Shown here piece by piece: positions 1-8,576 of a stretch of 64,000 nt of DNA (position 1 is the stretch's first letter; every line of letters starts with the position of its first letter). The DNA lies in contig JADZEQ010000004.1 in the NCBI GenBank assembly GCA_020850455.1, positions 1 to 64,000 on the forward strand, given 5' to 3'. The stretch comes from Sphingomonadaceae bacterium (GTDB lineage: Bacteria; Pseudomonadota; Alphaproteobacteria; Sphingomonadales; Sphingomonadaceae). The translations under genes were made by a program, and so were the position numbers. Below the pieces are notes generated by a model, which saw only the letters and a program-made list of their open reading frames with translations, was not told the origin of the DNA and ran no database searches.

Positions 1-969
<969 letters not shown>

Positions 970-1312
970 GATGTTCGAGAATGCAAAGGTGGAATATCCC
1001 TCGCAAACCCGCTCATTTTAAGGAGCCTGGCCTACACAAGAAGCAACCTTCGAAAAGGCTGCTTCCACGTTATGGAAACGTGTAAGACATGTAGGTCAGG
1101 CTTGGCTTTTTAACCTGAGCACCCGGCACCTTAAAGTTGCCGGACCCAGGGCCGCCGCCCACATGTCCCTTCATGACAAATCACGATGTCAAAAAGCCGC
1201 GCCCCAAAAAAAGCGGCGGACAAAAGACCCATCCAGTTATCACTAACCGGATTCACTTGTCCGTCGATCTGTGGCGACCGGTAGCTGCCCGCCGTGGCGG
1301 CGCCGTCCGGTG
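970..1312 (-). other. rRNA operon leader (5' external spacer)
   Basis: This gene-free stretch is the transcribed leader of the 16S gene. On the minus strand a boxA-like GCTTTTTGACATCGTGA (about 1182-1198) is followed by GAAGGGACATGTGGGCGGCGG, a motif also seen in sphingomonad rRNA spacers. A hairpin with arms GAAGCA and TGCTTC lies at 1041-1066, and ACGT-rich arms follow at about 1068-1082. These fit antitermination and rRNA processing roles. No tRNA or protein gene is visible. Confidence 0.75.
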
Positions 1313-1318
1313 AAGGGG

Positions 1319-1347
1319 CCTCTAAAGGGGGGTTTGATTCGGGTCAA
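1319..1347 (-). promoter_or_regulatory. rrn promoter (-35 TTGACC, 17 nt, -10 TAGAGG)
   Basis: On the minus strand TTGACC (1342-1347) and TAGAGG (1319-1324) are separated by 17 nt, with a start expected near 1311-1313. The AT-rich stretch just upstream, about 1351-1383, resembles an UP element. The position about 340 nt upstream of mature 16S and the lack of any other minus-strand gene between make this the rRNA operon promoter. The remaining bases up to 1502 hold no other recognised feature. Confidence 0.75.
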
Positions 1348-1502
1348 CCCATATTTGCAATTTTATTTCCTACTTTTTTCGAATCTTGGCCGGGCAATTG
1401 TTTCGCGCCCCTTTTGATGGGTGGCGCTCGGGCCTCTAGGTGCATGCTGACCGCGCGCGCATGGCAACGCTTGGACAATATTTCTGTGCTAGGGGCGTGG
1501 TG

Positions 1503-3026
1503 ATGCAGTCCGAATATGCCCTGAACCCGCTGGATAAGCCTGATTCGTCCGGAACCGACGATACGGCCAAGGCCGAATCACAACCGGGGCTGACCGTTCA
1601 GGTGCGCCGCGCCATATTCTGGCGCACCGGCACACAAATATTGTCGCAGATCATCAGCTGGACGGTCACGCTCATCGTCATCCGCATCCTCAACCCCGCG
1701 GACTATGGGCTTTATGCCATGGCGCAGGTGATGATGACCTTTTTGGATTTCCTGAACGGCTATGGCTTTGCCAGCGCGCTGATCCAGCAGAAAGCGGTAA
1801 CTCGCCACGCGATTCGACAGGCGCTGGGTTTGCAGATTTTGATGAATGCGATGATGGCGGCGATGCAATTTGCCGCCGCGCCGGTCATCGCCGACTATTA
1901 TGGCCAGCCGGTGGTGGCGGATATTTTGCATGTGTTGTGCTTCATATATCTCTTCACCCCCTTCATCATCGTGCCCGAAGTGCTGCTCGCCCGGACGCTG
2001 GAGTTTAAAAAGCAGGCAATCGTCGGGTTGAGCGCGGCGGCAGTTGGCGCAACGGTCGCGCTGATTTTGGCGATGAAGGGCTTTGGCGTTTGGACGTTGG
2101 TATTTGCCCCCCTCTCTATCAGTTGCACCCGTGCCATCGGCCTGATGTTGGCCGCACGGCTGCGCCCATGGCCAAGCTTTAACTTCAAAGGGGCCGGGCA
2201 CATCGTCAATTTCGGCCTGCTGCTGATGGCCAGCCACTTATTCTGGGTGATTCAATCGCAGAGCGACGTCTTTATCGCCGGGCGATTGTTCGACCCACAT
2301 CATGTCGGCCTTTACGCCGAATCGCTGTTCCTGACGCAGTTGGTGATGTCCAAATTCGTCCCCGCGCTGAATCAGGTCGCCTTTCCTGCATATGCGCGCC
2401 TCCAAGACGACCCTGATGCACTGGCGCAGGGGTTTTTGAACGCTGTGCGGCTGGTAACATTGGTCACTGCACCGATTTTCATCGGCATTGCAGCGAGCGC
2501 CGCGCCCTTGGTCGAGATATTATTTGGGCATAAGTGGATCGGGATGGTGCCGATGATGCAGATGCTCGGCCTCGCCACCCCGTTCATGACCGTGCAAATC
2601 CTGTTTCCGCCGGTCAATAATGCGATCGGACGGCCCGACCTTACTATGAAGGCATCGCTGGTGGGCGCACTCACCTTTCCCATCGCCTTTTTCATTGGCA
2701 GCCAATTTGGTATCCATGGGTTGGCTGCGGCATGGTTGTTATGCGCCCCGCTCCTCCTTCTCGCCACCGCCAATATAGCGGCGCGCGGCAATGGCATCGC
2801 CGCGATGCGCGTGCTCGGCGCGGCCGCACCCGCGGTCGGCACAGCTATGCTGATGGGGGCAATCGTCCACCTGTTGGGCAGGCTCATTCCCCCGTCGCTG
2901 CCAATGGCTGTGCAATTGGCAGCATTGGTGGGGGCCGGCGCGGTGAGCTATGCCACGCTATCCATCCTCTTGCAGCGCAACTCCCTGCTATATGCGTGGA
3001 ATCTGCTCCGCCCAGCGCGCGGATAA
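1503..3026 (+). CDS. Lipopolysaccharide/exopolysaccharide flippase (Wzx/MATE-like)
   Basis: This 507-residue, almost wholly hydrophobic protein has about 12-14 predicted membrane segments. The N-terminal pattern FWRTGTQILSQ, then ILNPADYGLYAMA and GYGFASALIQ, is typical of the polysaccharide_synt/Wzx flippase family, which moves lipid-linked sugar repeat units across the inner membrane. The ATG at 1503 is chosen because AGGGG sits about 10 nt upstream; an in-frame GTG at 1440 would add 21 residues without a good ribosome site. No glycosyltransferases adjoin it, so the substrate cannot be inferred and the gene looks orphaned from its pathway. Confidence 0.85.
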   Translation: MQSEYALNPLDKPDSSGTDDTAKAESQPGLTVQVRRAIFWRTGTQILSQIISWTVTLIVIRILNPADYGLYAMAQVMMTFLDFLNGYGFASALIQQKAVTRHAIRQALGLQILMNAMMAAMQFAAAPVIADYYGQPVVADILHVLCFIYLFTPFIIVPEVLLARTLEFKKQAIVGLSAAAVGATVALILAMKGFGVWTLVFAPLSISCTRAIGLMLAARLRPWPSFNFKGAGHIVNFGLLLMASHLFWVIQSQSDVFIAGRLFDPHHVGLYAESLFLTQLVMSKFVPALNQVAFPAYARLQDDPDALAQGFLNAVRLVTLVTAPIFIGIAASAAPLVEILFGHKWIGMVPMMQMLGLATPFMTVQILFPPVNNAIGRPDLTMKASLVGALTFPIAFFIGSQFGIHGLAAAWLLCAPLLLLATANIAARGNGIAAMRVLGAAAPAVGTAMLMGAIVHLLGRLIPPSLPMAVQLAALVGAGAVSYATLSILLQRNSLLYAWNLLRPARG

Positions 3027-3064
3027 TTATCACGCCAGCCTTGCCTAGGGTGGGGCGATGGCGC

Positions 3065-3373
3065 ATGGCATACGCCATGGTCAAACACTCCGAACTCGAT
3101 AACCCCAAGGTCGCGGCCCATGCCTGGGCCCATTATTGGCGGCTGATGCGTTGGATGGCAGGATTGGCGGTCGGCGCGGCAATTGTTGCCATCGCCGGCC
3201 TGTGGTGGCGCAATCCGGACGCGTCGATCCACCTGTTTATCGCCGCCGCCGCTGGCGTCATTTTTTCAGTGATGCTGGCCGCCGCGCTGATGGGACTGGT
3301 CTTTCTGTCATCGGGCACCGGCCATGACGAAGCGATTGATGATTTGTTGGAGGAAGAGCGTAACCGGCCCTGA
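3065..3373 (+). CDS. Small two-TM membrane protein, unknown function
   Basis: This 102-residue protein has two hydrophobic segments (about residues 30-50 and 58-80) and an acidic C-terminus ending DDLLEEERNRP. GGGTGGGG lies 8-15 nt before the ATG at 3065; a second ATG at 3077 is possible. It starts 38 nt after the flippase stop and could be cotranscribed with it. It converges on the response regulator gene, whose stop abuts its own. I do not recognise the family. Codon use matches the neighbours, which supports a real gene. Confidence 0.65.
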   Translation: MAYAMVKHSELDNPKVAAHAWAHYWRLMRWMAGLAVGAAIVAIAGLWWRNPDASIHLFIAAAAGVIFSVMLAAALMGLVFLSSGTGHDEAIDDLLEEERNRP

Positions 3374-3766
3374 TCACCCCATGACGGCATCAGGGTCCGC
3401 GCGCGACACCAATACTTCGGCGATCGTGTCGAACAATAATTGCATCGCAATGGGTTTATAAAGGACAGCATCGGCGCCGGTGGCGACGCATTCCGCCTCT
3501 AGCCCCGGCGATGCGTCGGCGGTAACGACGATGATCGGCAAATCACGCAAATGATCATGGCGCGCGCGCAGGGCGCGCATCACGTCAAAACCATCCATCT
3601 CAGGCATGCGAAGGTCGAGCAACAATACGTCGAACGGATCGGATTCCAGCCGCGTTATGCCGCTGCGCCCACCATCCGCCTCCGCCAATTCCAACCCCGC
3701 GACGTGCAACATATCGCGCACGACGCGGCGGTTCATGGCATCATCCTCTATAAACAGGATTCGCAT
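3374..3766 (-). CDS. Single-domain response regulator
   Basis: This 130-residue CheY-like receiver has no output domain. The acidic pocket E7/D8/D9, phosphoacceptor D51 in LLLDLRMPEMDG, T82 and K104 in the YKP motif are all present, so it should accept a phosphoryl group. It is the last gene of an EAL - histidine kinase - regulator operon, and its ATG overlaps the kinase stop (TAATG), implying translational coupling. It probably receives phosphate from that kinase and acts by protein contact, possibly relaying to the EAL protein. The target is inference. Confidence 0.93.
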   Translation of the reverse strand: MRILFIEDDAMNRRVVRDMLHVAGLELAEADGGRSGITRLESDPFDVLLLDLRMPEMDGFDVMRALRARHDHLRDLPIIVVTADASPGLEAECVATGADAVLYKPIAMQLLFDTIAEVLVSRADPDAVMG

Positions 3767-6207
3767 TACCGGCCGCCTGCCGCCCGTTTGGGCGCATTAG
3801 GGGCGTTTGTGACTTGGTCGGCACCATCGCCGGCCGCGCCAGCGCGCGCCGCATTTCCGGCAGCATGCCCGTCGGCGTCACGCCATTCGGACAGCAGCTT
3901 TGCAACCATTGTACGTGTAAATGAAGCAAAGGTCACGCGTCCATTCACATTACTGGGCAAAGCATCCGGATCGACATCACCGACCAGCAAAATGCGCCCC
4001 TGCGGCGGGCAGGTTGATGCCTGCGCAACGAATTGCGCCAGCGCCGCCCCATCCACCAACCAGTCGATAGAGGCTTGCGCTGCTGCAGCCTCAAAACTGA
4101 CGGTATCGCCGATCGGCAGGATTGCAACATCATCGGCGCGTGCCATCGTTGCGAGCATCGCGCGACGCATCGGGTCTGCGGCAAGCAAGGCGATGCCATG
4201 CCGATTGTCGGCAATTTCGTGCGGCCCACCCGGGTCGCACGGCGCGCTGACCGCCACGGGGTTCCACGGCAGCAACACGGTAAAGCAACTGCCCGCACCT
4301 TCGGCACTTTCGAGCGCGATGTCCCCGCCCATCGCGCGGGCGATTTGGCGGCAAATGGCAAGCCCCAACCCCGAACCGGCATAGCTGCGACTGCGCGAAC
4401 CATCGACCTGACGGAACATTTCAAACACCGCTTCATGCCATTCGGCGGCGATGCCAATGCCGCTGTCACGCACCGCAATTTGCAGCTGGCGGCCATCACC
4501 GCTGCGGCCCACCGCCAATGATATATATCCCTCGCTGGTGAATTTCAGCGCATTGCCAACCAGATTCGACAAAAGCTGGGTAAGCCTGTCCGCGTCGACA
4601 TTGTGGATATTTTCCGTAACATTGGCATCAAATTGCAGCGCAATGTGCCGCGCCGCCGCCTCTGTTTGATAGAGGGCGAGCACCCGCTCTGCCAGTTCGA
4701 CCACATTGGTCGGGCGCGCGTCGATGCGAAAACCGCCATGTTCCATTTTGGCGACGTCCAATATGTCATCAACCAGCGCCTTCATGGTCACACCCGAATC
4801 CTGCACCAATTGTATCTGCGCGCGCAAATCAACGGATACATCGCGATTGGCCAACATAATCTGCGTCATGCCCAAAATGCCATTCAATGGGGTACGAATC
4901 TCATGGCTGGTAGAGGCTAGGAATTCGGTCTTGGCCGCCAATGCCTTTTCAAGCTGGACATTGACCCCGGCCAATTGTTCGGCGTGGCGATAGGCGCGGT
5001 TGCGCGAACGCATGGTCATCAACACCAGCGTGATGAGCAGCGCGACGGTGACCACCGCTGCCCCAGCCACCGTGTACGTATAGCGCCGTTGCGATGCTAC
5101 GTCGCGCGCCAATTGTTCGGCGCGCAACCGCTGGATGCGCGATTCCTGCGCCGAAAACTGGAATTGCGCAGCAAGCAGCGCCGAACGGTTGGATGCGGTC
5201 AATTCCGTGTCGGCATCGTCGATCCGGCGCACCGCCTCCAACTGCGACAATGCTTCGGCCGCGTTGCCGGTGCGCTCTGCCAATTGGTAGGCAAGATAAT
5301 GAATATGGCGATAGGATGATGGGGAAGTTTGCGGGTCAACCCCGGCCAGAGCGGAGTCAAGCAGGCGCGAAGCCGCCCGATATTGCCCGCGTTCCAGTGC
5401 AATCATGGCTGCAACACGAATTGCGGTCAGCCGCAGCACCGGGTTGCGCATGGCGCTGATCGGCCCCATCCGCGCCAAAGCGGTTTCAGCGGCAGCATGG
5501 TTGCCGAGCGAGGCGTGTGCCCATGCGATATTGCTGTCGATCATCGCCAATTGACTGGTCAGATTCAGGCGTGAAGCCATCGCGCGCGCACGTTCAAAAT
5601 GCGGCAATGATGCAGAAAAGTCCGATTCAGCCAGCCAAGATACGCCAATGCCATTGGCATAGTTAAGCTGAAACATCGCGTCATTGGGGAGGGTTTGCAA
5701 CGCCAGACCGAGGTAGCGTCGCGCGGTCGCGCCATCCCCCACCACATTATAAAGCATCGACAATGCAAACAGGCTTTCGCCTTGGCCGCGGGGATCGCGC
5801 GCCGCGATGAAACCCAATTGCGCCTGGCGATAATCGCGCAGCGCCGCACCAAAATCGCGCGCGCCAAACGCCATCAACCCATGGAGCAGCGACGCACGCG
5901 CGGCATCCAGCCGCCCCGCAACGCCCGCACGGTGCAGTGCGGTCAGCTGGTCAAGGCTGGTGCGCGCACCCGCCGTGTCGCCGCTGCGGAATTGTGCGCG
6001 TGCAAGCACCGACAATATCTCCGCGCGGCTATCGACATTCGCCGCACCTGCCAAATCCGCCTGTGCGCGGGCCAACGTCGCTGCCGGATCACGCGCCAGC
6101 GGCAACGCCATGGCTTCGCTATAGCTGGCGCGGGGTGCAGCGAGGGAAATCTGCGGCGCCAGCAACAGCATGAAAATGGAAAGATAGCGGGCAAAAGCCG
6201 CTGTCAC
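3766..6207 (-). CDS. Hybrid-like sensor histidine kinase with periplasmic TPR-type sensor
   Basis: This 813-residue protein begins with a signal peptide (about 1-23), followed by a helical, TPR-like sensor region to about residue 370. A single membrane helix lies at about 376-398. HisKA has H435 in STSHEIRTP. HATPase_c has N552, DSGIGI at 581-586 and GSGLGLAI at 611-618. Residues about 668-775 look like a degenerate receiver, with ADP near 677 and DWLVDG near 715, but no clear phosphoacceptor context; that part is inference. The GTG start overlaps the EAL gene stop (GTGA) and its stop overlaps the regulator start. The kinase core is intact. The signal sensed is unknown. Confidence 0.92.
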   Translation of the reverse strand: MTAAFARYLSIFMLLLAPQISLAAPRASYSEAMALPLARDPAATLARAQADLAGAANVDSRAEILSVLARAQFRSGDTAGARTSLDQLTALHRAGVAGRLDAARASLLHGLMAFGARDFGAALRDYRQAQLGFIAARDPRGQGESLFALSMLYNVVGDGATARRYLGLALQTLPNDAMFQLNYANGIGVSWLAESDFSASLPHFERARAMASRLNLTSQLAMIDSNIAWAHASLGNHAAAETALARMGPISAMRNPVLRLTAIRVAAMIALERGQYRAASRLLDSALAGVDPQTSPSSYRHIHYLAYQLAERTGNAAEALSQLEAVRRIDDADTELTASNRSALLAAQFQFSAQESRIQRLRAEQLARDVASQRRYTYTVAGAAVVTVALLITLVLMTMRSRNRAYRHAEQLAGVNVQLEKALAAKTEFLASTSHEIRTPLNGILGMTQIMLANRDVSVDLRAQIQLVQDSGVTMKALVDDILDVAKMEHGGFRIDARPTNVVELAERVLALYQTEAAARHIALQFDANVTENIHNVDADRLTQLLSNLVGNALKFTSEGYISLAVGRSGDGRQLQIAVRDSGIGIAAEWHEAVFEMFRQVDGSRSRSYAGSGLGLAICRQIARAMGGDIALESAEGAGSCFTVLLPWNPVAVSAPCDPGGPHEIADNRHGIALLAADPMRRAMLATMARADDVAILPIGDTVSFEAAAAQASIDWLVDGAALAQFVAQASTCPPQGRILLVGDVDPDALPSNVNGRVTFASFTRTMVAKLLSEWRDADGHAAGNAARAGAAGDGADQVTNAPNAPKRAAGGR

Positions 6208-7082
6208 GCCCGTTTCCAGATACGATGATCGCGCAATGCTCGCCCATCAAAGGGTATGGAAATAGAGACAGGGTCAAAGCGTTCAAGAAAGGCGGGCAGC
6301 GCATCCACCCGCATCGGCCGGCCGATCAGAAAACCCTGCATCGAATCGCAGCCCATTACCGTCAACAGCGCGTGGGCGGCGGGGGTTTCCACCCCCTCTG
6401 CGGTCACCTGCATGCCCAGCGCATGGGCAAGGTCGATGGTTGAACGCACGATCAGCGGGTCGCGGTGGCTGGTACCGAGTGAGGTAATGAAGCTCTTGTC
6501 GATTTTCAGCTCGTCCGCTTCAATCTGCTTGAGATAGGTGAGCGAGGAAAGACCCGACCCATAATCGTCGATCGAAATGGCAAAACCGGCCCCGCGCAAA
6601 CGGCGGATATTGGCAAAGGCAAGATCGGGATCGCCGATGACCGAGCGTTCGGTAACCTCTATCCCCAAATCCACCCCGGGCCGACTAGGCATTTTGCACA
6701 ATTGCGCGACAATTTCTTCATCCGTCAGCAAGCCAGCCGACAGGTTCACGAAAATGCGCACCGCATAGCCCGCATTGCGCAACAGCGCCTGATCAATGAT
6801 TGCCTGTTCAAAAGTCCACAAAGTCAGCGGACGGATCGTCCCCGATTGTTCGGTACGTTCGATAAAACGATCGGGAAGCAGCAGTCCGCGCGCCGGATGA
6901 TCCCAGCGTAACAAAGCCTCCACCGCATCAATGCGACCCGAACGCATGTTGAGCTTGGGTTGATGCGTCAGGCGAAATTGCGCTTCGCTGAGCCCGCGCA
7001 ACACCTCTCCATCGGCAAAGCTTAACGCAGGCTGCGAATCGCGAAGCGGCAGTGCATCGGTCAAAAGGCCAGGCAAATCCAT
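6204..7082 (-). CDS. EAL-domain cyclic-di-GMP phosphodiesterase
   Basis: This 292-residue soluble protein is essentially a lone EAL domain. The motif EALLRW, the NLSAG loop, EVTE, DDYGSG (for the usual DDFGTG), KIDKSF, AEG and the late QGFLIGRPM glutamine are all present, so c-di-GMP hydrolysis to pGpG is likely. The ATG at 7082 is preferred; a TTG at 7163 in frame would read through a promoter-like, hairpin-containing leader. It is the first gene of the EAL-kinase-regulator operon, with a 4-nt overlap (GTGA) into the kinase, so its activity is probably tied to that two-component pathway. Confidence 0.93.
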   Translation of the reverse strand: MDLPGLLTDALPLRDSQPALSFADGEVLRGLSEAQFRLTHQPKLNMRSGRIDAVEALLRWDHPARGLLLPDRFIERTEQSGTIRPLTLWTFEQAIIDQALLRNAGYAVRIFVNLSAGLLTDEEIVAQLCKMPSRPGVDLGIEVTERSVIGDPDLAFANIRRLRGAGFAISIDDYGSGLSSLTYLKQIEADELKIDKSFITSLGTSHRDPLIVRSTIDLAHALGMQVTAEGVETPAAHALLTVMGCDSMQGFLIGRPMRVDALPAFLERFDPVSISIPFDGRALRDHRIWKRA

Positions 7083-7098
7083 GACACAATCTTGCCCG

Positions 7099-7134
7099 AA
7101 ACCCCTAAAAAAAAGCTTAATTTTCGGGGTTTTT
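7099..7134 (-). promoter_or_regulatory. Hairpin in the leader of the EAL operon
   Basis: AAACCCC (7099-7105) pairs with GGGGTTT (7126-7132), and the inner bases add a possible A/T helix. On the plus strand the second arm runs into TTTTT, so it could act as a terminator for plus-strand read-through. On the minus strand it forms a hairpin 17 nt upstream of the EAL gene start. Which role applies cannot be told from sequence. Confidence 0.4.
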
Positions 7135-7156
7135 GCCGACCCGCGGATCGGAAAAT

Positions 7157-7185
7157 TTGTCAAATAGTTAACAATCGATTAAACA
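7157..7185 (+). promoter_or_regulatory. Putative sigma-70 promoter of a small transcription unit
   Basis: TTGTCA (7157-7162) and TAAACA (7180-7185) are separated by 17 nt, giving an expected start near 7192. It drives rightward into a 23-codon ORF with a perfect ribosome site. It lies opposite the EAL operon leader. Confidence 0.5.
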
Positions 7186-7212
7186 TGTTCGGCAAGTATA
7201 AGGAGCCTGACC

Positions 7213-7284
7213 ATGATGCTTTCGATCTTGGCCGACGCCTTTTACGGCAAAGACACGACGGGCGAGGTTTTCCCGCCGTTCTAA
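7213..7284 (+). CDS. Putative 23-residue small protein (or leader peptide)
   Basis: ATG at 7213 (a second ATG follows at once) opens a 23-codon frame ending TAA at 7282-7284; the peptide ends TTGEVFPPF. TAAGGAG at 7199-7205 stands 7 nt upstream, one of the best ribosome sites in the window. A promoter lies at 7157-7185, a stable hairpin at 7305-7340 and a strong terminator at 7356-7384, so the unit is a free-standing transcript of about 190 nt. The downstream genes are all on the other strand, so it is not an attenuator leader for a plus-strand operon. I do not recognise the peptide. It could be a small protein, a dual-function RNA, or a noncoding RNA with a chance frame. Confidence 0.55.
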   Translation: MMLSILADAFYGKDTTGEVFPPF

Positions 7285-7304
7285 CTAGCCGTATCTATGC
7301 GTCT

Positions 7305-7340
7305 ATGGTTGTGCCGTCACATGGCGGCACATAAAACCAT
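7305..7340 (+). ncRNA. Stable hairpin in the 3' region of the small transcript
   Basis: ATGGTTGTGCCG (7305-7316) pairs with CGGCAC (7325-7330) and AACCAT (7335-7340) around an 8-nt loop, with a 4-nt bulge ATAA. That gives 12 base pairs, all Watson-Crick. With the terminator hairpin it makes most of the transcript 3' of the small frame structured, as is usual for regulatory RNAs. RNA function is inference. Confidence 0.5.
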
Positions 7341-7355
7341 GCCATAGAATATCTG

Positions 7356-7384
7356 AAATAGGGGGGCCAAAAGCCCCCCTATTT
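7356..7384 (+). terminator. Strong intrinsic terminator
   Basis: AATAGGGGGGC and GCCCCCCTATT form an 11-bp perfect stem around CAAAA, followed by a T-run at 7382-7386 on the plus strand. It ends the small transcript. On the minus strand the stem also lies 20 nt after the ribbon-helix-helix gene stop, so it can close the phaB operon too, although the U-run there is weaker. Confidence 0.88.
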
Positions 7385-7403
7385 TTCATTATATTTCAAT
7401 ACA

Positions 7404-7643
7404 TTAATCCGCTTTCCCGGCGGCGCACTGGGCAAATAGCCACTGGCGGATGGCACTCGCCAAATTGGGTGCGGGTTCTTGTTCGAGGCGCGCAGCATCG
7501 ATTTGCGCAACCAGCGCATTGACCGGCAAACCGCTTTGCGCCGCTGCACGGCACAGGGCGTCCCAAAAAAGCGACTCGATTCGAATCGAGGTTGCATGCC
7601 CGGCAATCGTAACGCTGCGTTTATCGGCGACGTCGAATTGCAT
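7404..7643 (-). CDS. Ribbon-helix-helix domain protein (RHH_4 type)
   Basis: This 79-residue protein has the pattern of the RHH_4 family: SVTIAGHATSIRIE as the beta strand, FWDAL as first helix, GLPVNALVAQIDAAR as second helix, and a C-terminal NLASAIRQWL helix. Such proteins are small DNA-binding dimers found widely in Alphaproteobacteria, with poorly known targets. The ATG at 7643 lies 17 nt after the phaB stop, with AGGGGGTG between them, so the two are probably cotranscribed. A role in regulating phaB is possible but unproven. Confidence 0.8.
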   Translation of the reverse strand: MQFDVADKRSVTIAGHATSIRIESLFWDALCRAAAQSGLPVNALVAQIDAARLEQEPAPNLASAIRQWLFAQCAAGKAD

Positions 7644-7660
7644 AGCGCTGCACGCACCCC

Positions 7661-8383
7661 CTAATACATATGTTGGCCACCGTTGATCGACAGTGTCGAA
7701 CCGGTGATGAAGCCGCCTTCGTCGGAGCAGAGAAAAGCAACGCCGCGCGCAATTTCCTCTGCCCGGCCAAGCCGTCCGACCGGAATGCGGGCGACAATCT
7801 TTTCGAGCACCGCTTCGGGTACCGCCGCGACCATGTCGGTATCGATATAGCCCGGCGCGAGCGCGTTGACGGTGACACCGAATTTCGCACCTTCTTGTGC
7901 TAAGGCCTTGGTAAAGCCGTGGATGCCCGATTTGGCAGCGGCATAATTGACCTGCCCATATTGGCCGCCCTGCCCGTTGATCGACCCGATATTGACGATG
8001 CGGCCCCAGCCGCGATCGCGCATCCCCTGAAACACCGCCTTGGCCATGTTGAAACAGCCGCCCAAATTGATGCGAATCACCTCATCCCACATGTCCCAGC
8101 TCATCTTGTTGAGCGTCGCGTCGCGGGTGATGCCGGCGTTATTTACCAAAATGTCGACAGGGCCGACCTCTGCCGTGACGCGCGCCACGCCATCCAGACA
8201 GGCTTGGTGGTCACCGACATCCCATTGATAGGCAGGGATGCCCGTTTCGCGGGTAAAGGCCGCCGCCCGTTCCGCGTTGCCGCCAAAATTGGCGACTACG
8301 GTCACATCCTTTGCTTGCAGCGCCGTCGAAATGGCTTGTCCGATCCCGCGGCTTCCGCCCGTCACAATGGCAACTCGGCCCAT
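7661..8383 (-). CDS. phaB: Acetoacetyl-CoA reductase (SDR family)
   Basis: This 240-residue short-chain dehydrogenase has GGSRGIG (NADPH site), NNAG, a serine in NIGSINGQ and the YxxxK pair in YAAAKSG. The overall pattern, including AVFQGMRDRGWGRIVNI and the C-terminal GGQHMY, matches PhaB, which reduces acetoacetyl-CoA to (R)-3-hydroxybutyryl-CoA for polyhydroxyalkanoate synthesis. The ATG at 8383 is chosen because GGGAGAG lies about 6-8 nt upstream; an ATG at 8398 would add 5 residues. No phaA or phaC is nearby, so a FabG-like role is the alternative. Confidence 0.85.
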   Translation of the reverse strand: MGRVAIVTGGSRGIGQAISTALQAKDVTVVANFGGNAERAAAFTRETGIPAYQWDVGDHQACLDGVARVTAEVGPVDILVNNAGITRDATLNKMSWDMWDEVIRINLGGCFNMAKAVFQGMRDRGWGRIVNIGSINGQGGQYGQVNYAAAKSGIHGFTKALAQEGAKFGVTVNALAPGYIDTDMVAAVPEAVLEKIVARIPVGRLGRAEEIARGVAFLCSDEGGFITGSTLSINGGQHMY

Positions 8384-8576
8384 GCCCAACTCTCCCATTT
8401 ATCCACGGCCTTTAGTGGTCGTTGGTTGCGGCACTATGCCGCCATCGCCCGATGGCGTGAACCCAAAAAGCGCATCTCGGCGCTATTAAGCCTTGGTTTG
8501 CATTTTTGTGCCAAAACCCCGTTTGACCATGCGAAACGGACTAAATTTCAGTAACGAAGGTGGGACCCACACCGAA

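Noticed and set aside
1440..1502. Upstream GTG start for the flippase
   Set aside because: ATG at 1503 has a better ribosome site, and the extra 21 residues precede the normal family start.
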